64,000 nucleotides of DNA from JARRKC01 sp963723965. GTDB lineage: Bacteria; Acidobacteriota; UBA6911; RPQK01; JAPXNP01. Shown in pieces: positions 10,301-19,499 of the stretch. The stretch is from assembly GCA_963723965.1 (NCBI GenBank), contig CAVRSV010000008.1, positions 186,001 through 250,000 on the forward strand, written 5' to 3'. The translations under genes were made by a program, and so were the position numbers. How positions within the stretch are numbered: the stretch's first letter is position 1; every line of letters begins with the position of its first letter. The notes beneath the pieces were generated by a model that ran no database searches, was not told the origin of the DNA, and saw only the letters and a program-made list of their open reading frames with translations.

Positions 10301-10688
10301 CTCCGCCGGTAACCGTGACCGATTCGCTGATTTCGCCGAGTTGCAGGTTCAGGTCGACGCGCAGGGTCTGGGCCACGTTCAGCTTGAGCCCCGTCTCTAC
10401 CTGGCGTTTGAAACCGGCCTGGGAAGCGCTGACTTCGTAGGTGCCGATGGGCAGCGCGACGGCCGTATACCGTCCTGAATCATCAGTGATCACGGTACGG
10501 GTTGCGCCGGTGTCGAGATTGGTGATCAGCACCTCGACTCCGGGAATGACGCCACCGGTCGCGTCACGGACGTAACCGGTGATCGTGCCCTCCGACCCCT
10601 GCCCGAAGACGGGGGCGGCGGGCATTAATAGAAGAATGACCGCGAAAACGAAAACAATTAGTTTCGTAGAAGTTCTGTGATCTACCAT
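7352..10688 (-). pseudogene. Oar-like TonB-dependent receptor (four frameshifts)
   Basis: Corrected length is about 1112 residues. The start ATG at 10688 has GGAGG 7 bases upstream. A signal peptide ending in PAAPVFGQG leads to a carboxypeptidase-regulatory-like domain (GTITGYVRDATGGVIPGVEV, SGRYTAVALPIGTYEV). A plug region follows (VTVTGGG, INGRNFVSLATL), then a long beta-barrel ending in a phenylalanine (RIIQFGLKLDF), as expected for outer-membrane insertion. Frame changes occur near 9110, 8570, 7930 and 7425; family-typical barrel sequence continues on each side. These receptors import large ligands using the proton-motive force through TonB-ExbBD, or act as adhesins. The ligand is unknown. 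Three of the breaks look like one-base deletions and one like an insertion, so either assembly errors or decay are possible. Confidence 0.85.
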
Positions 10689-11248
10689 GCACACACCTCC
10701 AATCGATATGGGTACAGAACTCTCCAGTAATGAACGCCACTGTGTACTCGTCGCCACATTTTGTCAATGACAAATTTCAAAATTTTTGAGCGAAGATCCA
10801 GATTTCTTGCGGATCTCGAGCCCACAGCAGGGCGGACAACCAGACCACTCCTGGCCCGCCGCCTACAGTATCGGCCAAGGGAGTGACAAAAGCCGGCTGC
10901 GAGGCCCAATCCGCGGCACTTTTCTCCGAAGTCCGCTGTCGAACAGAACCGGGTCGACTCGAGCGAGTGTCCGTGAGCGGCGCGGACGCGATTCGTTGAG
11001 TGAGTCGAGTCGGCGAAAGGGCGTTATGAATAGGACAAAAAACTAACGAGGGTTCCAAGGTCTGTCGGCGGCGGACTTCGCACCGAGGTCGGTAGGGGAG
11101 GGAACAAGGGAGTCTGTCGATAGGCCGTCAAGCTCACGGGCGGTTTGGACATCCTTCCTTGCGGCCTGCAGGTGGCACTGGCAGGTCGAGGAGACGGCGT
11201 GGACGAGCCCCGTCCAAACGGGAGGTCTTTCGGGGGGAATCCGACGTC
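10689..11248. other. intergenic region upstream of the TonB-receptor gene
   Basis: No credible gene is seen in these 560 bases. The part next to the receptor (10689-10800) is clearly more AT-rich than its surroundings and holds the receptor promoter and a perfect inverted repeat. The rest is the 3' flank of the acetyltransferase gene and shows nothing recognisable. Confidence 0.6.
10760..10774 (-). promoter_or_regulatory. inverted repeat overlapping a candidate -35 box
   Basis: The sequence TTTGTCA-A-TGACAAA is a perfect 7-bp inverted repeat with a one-base spacer. On the minus strand it contains TTGACA (10767-10762), a consensus -35 hexamer facing the TonB-receptor gene whose start is at 10688. 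A weak -10 (TACACA-like) follows about 15 bases later. The overlap of a dyad with the -35 box suggests a repressor operator, but the regulator is unknown. Confidence 0.45.
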
Positions 11249-12214
11249 CTAGAGGGGACGGTACACGAGGATGCGCTCGACCATTTCCCGAAAGCCGGCG
11301 TCGAGCAGAATCCGCCGCAGTCTGGGCTGAAAATCCCAGACTCGGACCCGAACTTCGACGGCCTTGCGGGCAAGTAGTGTTGCGACCAGGCTGTGGCCAA
11401 GGGCGCGGATGAAGTCGGCGTCTGAGTCCGGATCCAGAGCAAACTCGGCTTCATGGGTCTTCTGCAGTCGATGGTAGCGGGCGAGGGCGATGCCGGCCAC
11501 CCTGCCCTCTCGTTCGAGGGCCGTTCCGACCAGGCGCGTATGAAGGGCAAACTTGTTGAACAGTTCCATGACCTTCGACTGCTCGTGGCACGGATCGGCC
11601 AGCGTGGGATCGGCGCGGACGGCGAGGGGAGGAATCTCCCGCAGGCGGAGGCGCCGGAAGTCAGCCGTCGTCGGCCGGTGTTTGCGGAATCGCCCGTCTG
11701 CTTCCAGGCTGCGCAGGGCCGCCCGCAGGCCGTCCCCGGTCAGGCTCAGTGTGTGCTCACGCAGATAGGGACGATATCCGAATTTGGCAGCACTTCGAGC
11801 CTGAGGCTCGTTGGAACTGCGGTGGCGGGCGAGGAGCCGCAGGCCCGGTTCAGCGGGCAGCCGCGCGACGGCGAAATCTCGCAGTCGCGAGGCAATACCC
11901 AGCCTTCTGAAGGGTGTGCCCACCGCCATGTGGACGACGTAGTATGCACCGGGCGCCCTTCTTCTCAGACAGATCGCCCCGGCCACCTCTCCTCCTCTCC
12001 GGCAGACATAGATGCGCGGCACCGATCGGGGGAGGAGCCCCAACAAGTCCAGGCTGCGCAGCAAGGGAAAGGCGCGCGAGTAGAGGCCGGCCATCCGCAG
12101 TAGTGCCGCGCGTGTCTCCTCCTTGCCCGGTCCGCTCGAGAAGCTGTCATCGAGCAGGGACCGGTACCCGGCCAGGTCGTTCCAGCGAATAGGTCGAATC
12201 AGCTCCGCTTCCAT
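11249..12214 (-). CDS. GNAT family N-acetyltransferase
   Basis: This is a 321-residue cytosolic protein. The first half has the GNAT acetyl-CoA site, MAVGTPFRRLGIASRL, fitting motif A (R/Q-x-x-G-x-G/A). The preceding strand (GEVAGAICLRRRAPGAYYVVH) and a following FGYRPYLREHTLSL fit the fold. The second half (FALHTRLVGTALEREGRVAGIALARYHRLQ onward) looks like a degenerate second GNAT-like domain, so the protein may be a tandem-GNAT enzyme. The acceptor substrate cannot be told from sequence. It lies downstream of nothing on its strand and is divergent from the small gene at 12388. The ATG at 12214 is the first in-frame start before the fold begins. Confidence 0.78.
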   Translation of the reverse strand: MEAELIRPIRWNDLAGYRSLLDDSFSSGPGKEETRAALLRMAGLYSRAFPLLRSLDLLGLLPRSVPRIYVCRRGGEVAGAICLRRRAPGAYYVVHMAVGTPFRRLGIASRLRDFAVARLPAEPGLRLLARHRSSNEPQARSAAKFGYRPYLREHTLSLTGDGLRAALRSLEADGRFRKHRPTTADFRRLRLREIPPLAVRADPTLADPCHEQSKVMELFNKFALHTRLVGTALEREGRVAGIALARYHRLQKTHEAEFALDPDSDADFIRALGHSLVATLLARKAVEVRVRVWDFQPRLRRILLDAGFREMVERILVYRPL

Positions 12215-12387
12215 GTACGATTTGAGCGCGGCCTCTAACCGCGACAGCGATCCCGGCTGCCCGCCCGGTTGGCCCGGTGGGCCTGCCTCGAGACCGTCCG
12301 AACAGTGTTTCCAGACCCTGTGAAGATCGCCGGTCTTCCGAAAGGCCCGCGACTTTCCACAGGAGGAGCATAGTTTACATCTCGAGG

Positions 12388-12720
12388 ATGCGTGCGGGAT
12401 CCCTTTGCGCCGCGGAGCGTCCGGAGTCGAAGCGGCAGTTCGGAGACCGGATTCGAGCGTCCTACTCGGTTCCGTTCGCCGTCCCTGCTTTCCCGTTGCA
12501 GACGGCTGGGGCTCGGCTGTACTTCAAGGAGTCGGACGGCGTGGACTACAGCGCTCGGCTGAAACCCGGCGACAACGGAAAGATGGTCTTTGTCGATCCC
12601 TCCTATGAAGCCAAGCCGGGCGACTGGAAGCTCTGTTATCGGGCAGGACGGGAGACGATGGAGGCCGCCCGCAGCTTTGCACGGTCCTGGCTGGCAGATC
12701 TTCAAAACACGACGAACTGA
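12388..12720 (+). CDS. hypothetical protein
   Basis: This frame of 110 residues has coding-like base use and ends two bases before the convergent ABC permease stop. It has no signal peptide or membrane segment. It contains YFKESDGVDYSARLKP, a MVFVDPSYEAKPGDW stretch and a helical end (ETMEAARSFARSWLADL). I do not recognise a family. The start is uncertain: the ATG at 12388 has GAGG very close, and an in-frame ATG at 12277 would add 37 residues of poor quality. An AGGAGG at 12361-12366 has no in-frame start codon at the right distance. Confidence 0.45.
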   Translation: MRAGSLCAAERPESKRQFGDRIRASYSVPFAVPAFPLQTAGARLYFKESDGVDYSARLKPGDNGKMVFVDPSYEAKPGDWKLCYRAGRETMEAARSFARSWLADLQNTTN

Positions 12721-12722
12721 GG

Positions 12723-13523
12723 TCAGTTCAGCCAGAAGACTCCGGCAAGGGGCGGGAGGAGAGCCAGGAAGGCCCACAAAGGAGAGTGGCGCGTTCCATA
12801 CCTGCGGTCCCAGCGAAACAGGTAGAGAGCCAGAACGAAGGCGGCCAGCCCCGTACAGGACAGTATCAGCACCGGAGCGGACGAGCCCGAGGCCTCGGGC
12901 AGGGAAGCACTGAGCGAATCCATGATGAGCGTCGCCGGCATCAAATGGGAGAGGGCTCGGGCGACCGGCGGCAGGAGCCGACCGGGAAACATGAAACCTC
13001 CCACCAGGAATGACGGAACGAACAGCAACTGCGACCACAGGAGGGCCACTCTGGAATTCGGCGAGACGACGCCGATGAGGAGGCCGATCGCGGCCAGTGT
13101 CAGTGCCCCCACGAGACAGATGCCGATGAAGGCGGGCCAGTCGGCGGGCGTCGGTGCTGCGAACAGGAGGGGTGCCGAGATTGCGATCAGAACGGTCACG
13201 ATTGCCAGGTGAAGAAGAGTCGTGAACACGGGCACGAGAAGGACCGCCGCGGCGGGGACACCGTTGATCCAATAGCTGCGAAACTGCCCGCTCTCCCGCG
13301 AGTTGACCAGCGACTCCGGAAGCCCGAGCAACGTGGCGGCGAGAATCGCCACGATCGTCATTCCGGGGATCATGAGGTCGTGGAAATAGGGATTGATGCC
13401 CGGCATGATCGAACCCAGCATCAGATACAAGCCGAGCGGAAACAGATAGTTCAGGAAGAGCAGGTGACGGTTGCGGATGCCGTCGCGAAAATCGAACAGG
13501 GCATGCTCAAAGAGGGCCTTCAT
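12723..13523 (-). CDS. ABC-2 type transporter permease
   Basis: This is a 266-residue inner-membrane protein with about six hydrophobic segments, starting LLFLNYLFPLGLYLMLG and ending AFLALLPPLAGVFWL. The order of segments, the PGMTIVAILAATLLGLP stretch and the conserved GFMFPGRLLPPVARALSHLMPATLIMDSL near residue 190 are typical of the ABC-2 permease family (DrrB/NodJ type). The start ATG overlaps the stop of the upstream ATPase gene (ATGA, 13520-13523), so the two are translationally coupled and form an exporter. Such pairs export drugs, lipids or polysaccharides; the substrate here is unknown. Confidence 0.88.
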   Translation of the reverse strand: MKALFEHALFDFRDGIRNRHLLFLNYLFPLGLYLMLGSIMPGINPYFHDLMIPGMTIVAILAATLLGLPESLVNSRESGQFRSYWINGVPAAAVLLVPVFTTLLHLAIVTVLIAISAPLLFAAPTPADWPAFIGICLVGALTLAAIGLLIGVVSPNSRVALLWSQLLFVPSFLVGGFMFPGRLLPPVARALSHLMPATLIMDSLSASLPEASGSSAPVLILSCTGLAAFVLALYLFRWDRRYGTRHSPLWAFLALLPPLAGVFWLN

Positions 13524-14437
13524 GGGAGCCTTCCGGGAGTCGTGATCTCCAGAAACCGATCTTCCAGCGACGGCCTCTCCACGCGCAGATCCACCAGGGA
13601 ATCGTTCAGGCGATCGATTTCCGCGAGCAGGGCGGCCAGAGTCCTCGCTACGGAATCGCTGTAGTAGACGGCATAGCCGTCGCGGGGGGCCGTACGCACC
13701 ACGCCGGGCCACTCCTGGACGGCCGTCAGCAGCAGCGATCGTTCCGTCTGGACGGTGATCTTGGTCAGCCCGGCACCCTGAGCCGTGATCTGCAGGGGAG
13801 TGCCGACAGCAGCCAGCTGTCCGCGCAGCAGGATGGCAACGTGATCGCACAATTCCTCGGCCTCGGCCATGTCGTGGGTAGCCATAAGAACGGTGGTCCC
13901 GGCAGAACGCAGTTCGCGGATCAGACGATGGAGCTCGGACCGGGAAGCGACGTCGAGTCCCGCCGTCGGCTCATCCAGAATCACGATCTCCGGTTCGTGG
14001 ATCAGGGCCAGAACGAGATTGAGCAACCGCTGTTGCCCCTTCGAAAGGGCCGCATAGCCCGTGCGCTGTTGGTCCCCGAGGCGAAGCCTTGCCAACAGGT
14101 CAATGCGAGGTGCGATCCCGCGATAGGCGCAGAAGATCCGCACGGCCTCCGACACCGTCATCGTGTCGGGGAGCCCGGAACTCTGCAGTTGCACACCGAT
14201 CCGCCGGCGCAGAGACGCGAGATCCGAAGCGGGATCGAGACCGGCGACACGCAGTGTGCCACGGTCGGCGAAGCGAAGCCCCTCGAGGCACTCCAGAATC
14301 GTGGTTTTGCCCGCTCCGTTCGGTCCCAGCAGGCCGAAGACTTCCCCTCGGCTGACGGAGAAACTGATTCCGGAGACGGCCACGAAGTCACCGTAGCGCT
14401 TTACGAAGTCCCGAACTTCGATCGCCGACGCAGGCAT
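13520..14437 (-). CDS. ABC transporter ATP-binding protein
   Basis: This is a 305-residue ATPase that powers the neighbouring ABC-2 permease. Walker A is GPNGAGKTT near residues 38-46, the Q-loop is in GVQLQSSGLPD, the signature is LSKGQQRLL, Walker B is IVILDEPTAGLD and the switch histidine is in MATHDMAEAEELCDH. The signature has K in place of the usual S (LSGGQ), a common variant of the DrrA/CcmA-like class. The C-terminal 90 residues (LTKITVQTERSLLLTAVQ...RPSLEDRFLEIT) form the extension typical of ABC-2 exporters. It is the first gene of the pair. The HD-domain gene ends about 20 bases upstream on the same strand, so all three may share a transcript. Confidence 0.92.
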   Translation of the reverse strand: MPASAIEVRDFVKRYGDFVAVSGISFSVSRGEVFGLLGPNGAGKTTILECLEGLRFADRGTLRVAGLDPASDLASLRRRIGVQLQSSGLPDTMTVSEAVRIFCAYRGIAPRIDLLARLRLGDQQRTGYAALSKGQQRLLNLVLALIHEPEIVILDEPTAGLDVASRSELHRLIRELRSAGTTVLMATHDMAEAEELCDHVAILLRGQLAAVGTPLQITAQGAGLTKITVQTERSLLLTAVQEWPGVVRTAPRDGYAVYYSDSVARTLAALLAEIDRLNDSLVDLRVERPSLEDRFLEITTPGRLP

Positions 14438-14459
14438 GGGGCCACCTTTGTTTCGATTC

Positions 14460-15065
14460 TCATCCGCCGGAGGGCGGATCGGGCGATCGGGGAGGCTCGA
14501 CCATCGTCTCGGGTGCAGGCGGCGACGGCGGCAGGAGAGCTCGCTTGCGCCGCATCAGGTCGCGCATTTCCCGCGCCATTTCCACATTGACCTCCTCGGC
14601 CATGGGAAGAACGTATTTCTCGGTTTCGTCGAGGTGATCGGCAACCTTGGCCGCGGGGTAGACATCACAGCTGAGATCGGTCAGATTGCTGATCCGGTCG
14701 GCGACCTTGAGGATCTTCGCGTTCCTCGTCCCGTGATCGCGAAGTCGGGTCAGGTACTCGCTGCGCGACTCCGCGCGGCGCGAGACCTCGTTCACGAGTC
14801 GCACGACCGCCGGTCCGTCCTCGTCAATGTCTGCAATCTCCAGCGGGTTGGCGTTCTGGAAGTCCTCGAAGAGATCGTGGAGGACGGAGGCCTTCAGGAG
14901 CACGGGATCCGTGTAGTGGTAATCGAGCAGGATCGCAAAGGTCGCCATGGCATGGCGGAACTGGTTGCCGCCAACCCGGCGGGCGAGCCCGATCAGAGCC
15001 GTGGCCTTTTGAATATAGGGAGCGAGAACCAGGTCTTCCAGGCGTTGTCTCTCGGAATCTTCCAT
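14460..15065 (-). CDS. HD-domain phosphohydrolase, RelA/SpoT hydrolase-like
   Basis: This is a 201-residue cytosolic protein. The central part carries an HD signature: QFRHAMATFAILL, KASVLHDLFEDFQNANPLEIADI and RDHGTRNAKILKVADRISNLTDL. This is the His...HDxxED...D arrangement of metal-dependent (p)ppGpp hydrolases and related MESH1-type proteins. The C-terminus (RRKRALLPPSPPAPETMVEPP) is proline-rich and probably disordered. Without a synthetase domain it would be a small alarmone hydrolase or another nucleotide phosphohydrolase; activity is inferred only from motifs. It is probably co-transcribed with the ABC exporter genes downstream. The ATG at 15065 starts just before the first helix. Confidence 0.7.
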   Translation of the reverse strand: MEDSERQRLEDLVLAPYIQKATALIGLARRVGGNQFRHAMATFAILLDYHYTDPVLLKASVLHDLFEDFQNANPLEIADIDEDGPAVVRLVNEVSRRAESRSEYLTRLRDHGTRNAKILKVADRISNLTDLSCDVYPAAKVADHLDETEKYVLPMAEEVNVEMAREMRDLMRRKRALLPPSPPAPETMVEPPRSPDPPSGG

Positions 15066-15362
15066 GTAGTTCGATCCGGGGGCGAGATTTCTATTCGCCG
15101 GCCTCCGGCGACGGAGCATCCCTGCCCTCCAACCCGGTCCAGCTCGAGCGCCCCGACACGGCCCCCTATTCTCGCTCCGATGGAGCGGATGCGCAATGGT
15201 CCTCCCGGAAATCGTTGGCCGTGCCTCCCGGCCGCTCCATGCTCTCGGGGCCGACGGGCGTGCATTTTCCTTCGCCGCAGGGCGGGTTGGCGTGAGGTGA
15301 ACCGAGTTAATGCACAACGCATCTCAATAAAACGCATCTTAGTGAACAGGAGAGTGAATATC

Positions 15363-16052
15363 ATGAGAAAAACACTAATACTCCTGGCGGCGGTGATGCT
15401 GCTCTCCCCGATGGCTTTCGGAATGAGCCCATCGAACCAGCAGAGCAACGCCTCCCAGGGTCAACCTCTATATGTTGGAATATTGATACAGGATAACGTC
15501 ATCCATGTGGGTACCGACCTGGGTGCCTACCGGACCTTCATCAGGGAACTCCCGGCCGGCAGCCATGTTTCCGTGGCGTACGCTCGCGTCGGTTTCAACA
15601 ACATTGTGCAGCCCTTTACGTCGAACCTGTCGCAGGCCGCGGATTCACTGCGTCCACCGGCAGCTTTTCCGTCGATGGAACCGGGCAGCCCCTATGTCTC
15701 CGTGAAGGAATACCTCAAGACCTTCCCGAAGAGTGACACGGGCGTTCGCAAGGTTCTGGTCTTCGTGTCCAATGGCCTGGATCCGATTTTCGGCAGCTAC
15801 GTCCGGGTTCTCCCGAGCGCAGATCCTTACCTCGCTCAGGCGATCCGGGTTGCCCGTCGAGACGACGTGACGATCTACTCGATCTTCGCTCCTGGAGCCG
15901 GTCCTTTCCACAGAAGCCAGGTGCTGGCTTTCTCCGGACAGGGAGCCTTGAACTACCTTTCGGACCGAACGCACGGTGAGGCCTTCTACTCGGGCAGCAC
16001 CTACATCACCGCACGTCCCTTCCTGAAGGACATCGCGTCGCGAATCGGATAA
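15363..16052 (+). CDS. secreted VWA-like protein
   Basis: This is a 229-residue protein. The ATG at 15363 has AGGAGAG about 9 bases upstream. Residues 1-20 (MRKTLILLAAVMLLSPMAFG) form a signal peptide. The body alternates strands and helices like a von Willebrand A fold: LYVGILIQDNVIHVGTDLGAYRTFIREL, VSVAYARVG, VRKVLVFVSNGLDP and DVTIYSIFAPGAG. The usual DxSxS metal site is not present (QDNVI in its place), so metal binding is doubtful. Similar proteins are common in Acidobacteriota with no known role. It is flanked by the HD gene (divergent) and the patatin gene (same strand, 215 bases apart). Confidence 0.65.
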   Translation: MRKTLILLAAVMLLSPMAFGMSPSNQQSNASQGQPLYVGILIQDNVIHVGTDLGAYRTFIRELPAGSHVSVAYARVGFNNIVQPFTSNLSQAADSLRPPAAFPSMEPGSPYVSVKEYLKTFPKSDTGVRKVLVFVSNGLDPIFGSYVRVLPSADPYLAQAIRVARRDDVTIYSIFAPGAGPFHRSQVLAFSGQGALNYLSDRTHGEAFYSGSTYITARPFLKDIASRIG

Positions 16053-16267
16053 GTCTGACCACATCCGATAACAACGCGGGAATTGCCTCGCCGCCCGTCT
16101 TCGGATCATCGGCGGCGGGGGCCATTCCCCACCCATCCAGGGCCGGTGGCCGTGGGGACAGTGAGTCCGTTCGGCACCGGCCTTTCTTCTTTCCGAATCT
16201 CTGCTTTCTGTCGGCCAGAGACAGTGCTTTCATGACCAGCGGGAAACTGTGGTAATTTCCTGTATCA

Positions 16268-17410
16268 ATGTCCCTTGATCTGACCCATGCGGTTGTTCTC
16301 TCGGGCGGTGGTGCGAAAGGCGCGTACGAGGTCGGCGTCATGAAGGCCCTGTTTCAGGGCGAATCGCCGTCGACCGCTCATCGCACACTGGATCCGGCCG
16401 TCTTCACGGGGACCTCGGTGGGTTCGTACAATGCGGCAGTGATGGTCTCCAGACCGCAGGCAGAGGCCGCGCAAACCATTTTGGACCTGGAGAGGATCTG
16501 GACCGACCGAATCGCCGACCGGGAAGGGAACGGTGAAAACGGGGTCTTCCGGTTTCGCGGTTTGCCCTACGGACTTGCCAACCCGGCAGAGCTCGTCCGG
16601 AATCCGCTCAAGCCGATGCTCCAGTTCGCCGAAGACGCCGTAACTCTGACCGATGACTACTGGAGACGGATAGTCCACCTCCCCTTCGCCGAGGGTCCGA
16701 TCTCCCGGAGGCTCCTGGAGCTGGTCAGCCTCAGTGCCTGGATCTCGATGGAACCCTTCCAGCGACTGCTGGACGAGACCCTGCCCGCCGAGGACATTCT
16801 GGACTCGCCGAAGAGTCTCCGCGTGGCGGCGACGGACTGGCGGGCGGGGCGCCTGCGGGTCTTTCGCAACCGGGCCGGAAGCGGTGACGACTCCTTCGTC
16901 CAGATGGAGGTCGACTCGGTCCGGCGCAGCATTGCTGCCTCCAGCGCCATTCCCGGGATCTTCCCCTCCGTCGAGCTCGACCGGGCGCCCCACGTCGACG
17001 GCGGTGCCGTGATGAACACTCCGTTACGCTCGGCCATTCTGGCGGGTGCCGAGACGATTCACGTCGTCTATCTCGATCCCGAACTCGAAGACATTCCCCT
17101 GGGACGTCTGGAGAACACGGTCGACACTCTCGAGCGCCTCTTCGTCCTCATGATGGCCGTGATCACGAACCGGGACATCGCCGCGGCGCGGCGGATCAAC
17201 GAAATGTTGACGTCGGGCACCCAGCCCCGCAGTGCCTCGCGCCGGATGCGGCCCCTGACCATCCACCGCTACCGTCCGAGGGGCGACCTGGGAGGGCTCC
17301 TGGGATTGCTCGATTTCCGGAAAGCGACCGTCCTGCGGCTCATCGAGCAGGGCCGGGAGGACGCCCGGGCTCACGACTGTGCCGCCTGCGGATGCATCCT
17401 TCCCGAGTGA
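16268..17410 (+). CDS. patatin-like phospholipase
   Basis: This is a 380-residue serine lipid hydrolase. The oxyanion loop is GGGAKGAYEVG near residues 13-23, the nucleophile elbow is FTGTSVGSYNA (GxSxG), and the catalytic aspartate lies in HVDGGAVMNTPL. This Ser-Asp dyad is typical of bacterial patatins that cleave acyl chains from phospholipids. No signal peptide is present, so it acts in the cytosol or at the inner membrane, or is exported another way. A long helical insertion (VSLSAWISMEPFQRLLDE) separates the two motifs. The C-terminus has three cysteines in HDCAACGCILPE, which is unusual and may bind metal. The ribosome site before the ATG at 16268 is weak. Confidence 0.9.
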   Translation: MSLDLTHAVVLSGGGAKGAYEVGVMKALFQGESPSTAHRTLDPAVFTGTSVGSYNAAVMVSRPQAEAAQTILDLERIWTDRIADREGNGENGVFRFRGLPYGLANPAELVRNPLKPMLQFAEDAVTLTDDYWRRIVHLPFAEGPISRRLLELVSLSAWISMEPFQRLLDETLPAEDILDSPKSLRVAATDWRAGRLRVFRNRAGSGDDSFVQMEVDSVRRSIAASSAIPGIFPSVELDRAPHVDGGAVMNTPLRSAILAGAETIHVVYLDPELEDIPLGRLENTVDTLERLFVLMMAVITNRDIAAARRINEMLTSGTQPRSASRRMRPLTIHRYRPRGDLGGLLGLLDFRKATVLRLIEQGREDARAHDCAACGCILPE

Positions 17411-17483
17411 CACGCCGTACCGATCCGTGGCATGAGTCCGTTGCCTGCCCGCCCCGAGGGGGAGCGCCCGGGCCGGCAGTCGG

Positions 17484-19499
17484 CTATGGAGGATCCTCCG
17501 TGGGGGGCGGCTCGACCGTAAACCAGACCGGATCGCTCCTGCGCCCCGACCCTTCCTGGAAGAGGTACACCTCATAGCGGCCCGGCCTGGCATAGAGGTC
17601 GGCCGGCACCAGCGCACCGAGAACGTCGCCCCGGACGACCTTCGGCCGGAGGACCGTATGGGCGAACGAAACTCGGGTGTCCGCATTGAAGTTGAGCCCC
17701 TGGGCCCACATGGCGGACTGGCCGTTGGGCTGGATGTTGAAATCCCGGCCTGCCGTCGTCGACGTCGGTCCCCAGCTCACGATGCAGGGGAGTGCCCGCG
17801 CCAGGGGCGGCCGGCTCCATGTCGTGTAGAAACGCCGGCCCTCGATTTGATAGGAGAGCGCGTTCGCCCGGGGAGGATCGCCTTCGGAAATTCGAAGCAC
17901 CAGGTCCGAGCTGAGCGCCAGGCAGTCGTCGGTGTTCGTGGCCAGTACCGAGTCCGGGATCCCGAAGAATCGGAGCAGCACGGAGAGCCTTCGCGGATTC
18001 GACGAGAACCCGGGCACTCCTTCCGAGCGGATCGCCACGCGGGCATCGGGGTCGATTCCCAACTGGGGCCAAAGCCGGGCAATGGCGCGAGGATGGCGGC
18101 CGCGGGAGCCCGACTCGGCCGTCCCCTGCACGAGTTGGGTGCCGGCGATGACGAGGAGCGATCCGGTAGTCGCCAGCCAGAACCCCCGCGTCAGGGAGCC
18201 GCCGATGCGGCGACCCGCCAACAGGAGAAGAGGAGTCGCCAGGGTTGCTGCTGTCAGGACCAGCGTCCAGGCGGTGTCTCGGCCGAAGAGATCGGGATTG
18301 TTGAAGGTGCTGCGGGTGAAATAGACCGGGAAATCCCTCAGGAGTCCGCCGAAAAGGACGGCTCGCGCAAGCAGAACCAGCCCGGTCGATACGAGGACGG
18401 CGGCCAGGCCCTGACGGAGCGACAAACGGAAGTCCGGGCGGGTGAGCAGGAAGAGGGAGATGATTCCGGCGCAAAACAGAACCGGCAGCCCCACGGTCAG
18501 GTAACGGCCGAGCAGGTGATTCGGAAGCGGATAGTTGTAGGCATGTCGCCACGAGTGGTAGCTGCTGGCCGCCGACAGGGCCCCGAGCACAACCGTGGAA
18601 ACGAGGACCAGCGCGGTCACTCGGGAGCGCAGGCCGAACCGGGTGACGGCCAGCAGAACCCAGGGCAGGACGGGAGCGGCGGCCAGGACGAGATAGGCGG
18701 CATAGGAGATCGCCCAGACGGCCAGGTCGGTCGGCATGGCGGAAGGTGCGGTTTTGGTCAGGGAATAGCTTCCGAAAAGAGTGCTGGACAGGGATTCGCC
18801 TGAATAGAGCCCGTAGGCGATCCAGGGAACGAGGACCGACGACAGGCCTCCGACGAATGCCGGCAGGGCGACGCGCCGGCGGGCAGGATGCGCCGGATCC
18901 GGGCGCAGGACCCTCCAGACCCAGAGAGCTGCGAGGATCGGCAGAATGACGACGGCGATGTAGCGGGTCGCCCACAACGCGGCCACGACCAGCCCGAAGA
19001 GGAAGTGGCTCCGAAAGCGGTCGAGGCGGGAAAAAAGGACGAGATAGACGGCCAGACAGAGTAGAGGGGCAAACAGATTCTCGCTCATCACCATCGGTGG
19101 GTAGACGAGGCCCCAGGGCAGTAGCAAAAGAAGGGCGACGGCACTGAATGCCTCACGCGGCGGCAGATAGTTGCGGACGATCCACCAGGCCGGAAAGACC
19201 ACACTGGCCGCTGCCACAGCGTTCAACAGGAGCATGCCCGCGTACCAGTGGCGGCCCAAGAGGAACGCAGGGGCCAGCAGCAGCGGATAGAGCGGAGGGT
19301 AGTGGAAGCTGTGGTACGGCAGGCCGCGGAAGATGCTCTCGGCGTCCAGGCGGTAGAGCAGTTCGTCCTGAAAGCAGAACGGCCCGAATCCGCCACTCGT
19401 CCAGCCGACGGCCCGCCCGAGTTGAGGGACGACGTACAGGGCGAAGAGCAAAACAGGCAAGAGGGCGCGGCGACCAGCCCCTCGTCGCACATCCGTCAC
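17484..19499 (-). CDS. GT-C (GT39-like) membrane glycosyltransferase
   Basis: This is a 671-residue integral membrane protein with about eleven hydrophobic segments. The first periplasmic loop holds FQDELLYRLDAESIFRG, with an acidic pair where GT-C enzymes keep the catalytic D/E. HYPPLYPLLLAPAFLLGRHW follows, typical of GT39/ArnT-like mannosyl- or arabinosyl-transferases that use lipid-linked donors. The soluble C-terminal part (RLWPQLGIDPDARVAIRSEG onward) is beta-rich. I chose the GTG at 19499 because GGAGG lies 6 bases upstream and the added N-terminus of a longer frame (to 19637) is not membrane-like. Donor and acceptor are unknown. It is convergent with the patatin gene and divergent from the gene at 19835. 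Confidence 0.72.
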   Translation of the reverse strand: MTDVRRGAGRRALLPVLLFALYVVPQLGRAVGWTSGGFGPFCFQDELLYRLDAESIFRGLPYHSFHYPPLYPLLLAPAFLLGRHWYAGMLLLNAVAAASVVFPAWWIVRNYLPPREAFSAVALLLLLPWGLVYPPMVMSENLFAPLLCLAVYLVLFSRLDRFRSHFLFGLVVAALWATRYIAVVILPILAALWVWRVLRPDPAHPARRRVALPAFVGGLSSVLVPWIAYGLYSGESLSSTLFGSYSLTKTAPSAMPTDLAVWAISYAAYLVLAAAPVLPWVLLAVTRFGLRSRVTALVLVSTVVLGALSAASSYHSWRHAYNYPLPNHLLGRYLTVGLPVLFCAGIISLFLLTRPDFRLSLRQGLAAVLVSTGLVLLARAVLFGGLLRDFPVYFTRSTFNNPDLFGRDTAWTLVLTAATLATPLLLLAGRRIGGSLTRGFWLATTGSLLVIAGTQLVQGTAESGSRGRHPRAIARLWPQLGIDPDARVAIRSEGVPGFSSNPRRLSVLLRFFGIPDSVLATNTDDCLALSSDLVLRISEGDPPRANALSYQIEGRRFYTTWSRPPLARALPCIVSWGPTSTTAGRDFNIQPNGQSAMWAQGLNFNADTRVSFAHTVLRPKVVRGDVLGALVPADLYARPGRYEVYLFQEGSGRRSDPVWFTVEPPPTEDPP

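Noticed and set aside
16085..16120. Terminator after the VWA-like gene
   Set aside because: CGCCGCC and GGCGGCG can pair, but no T run follows on either strand, so support is too weak.
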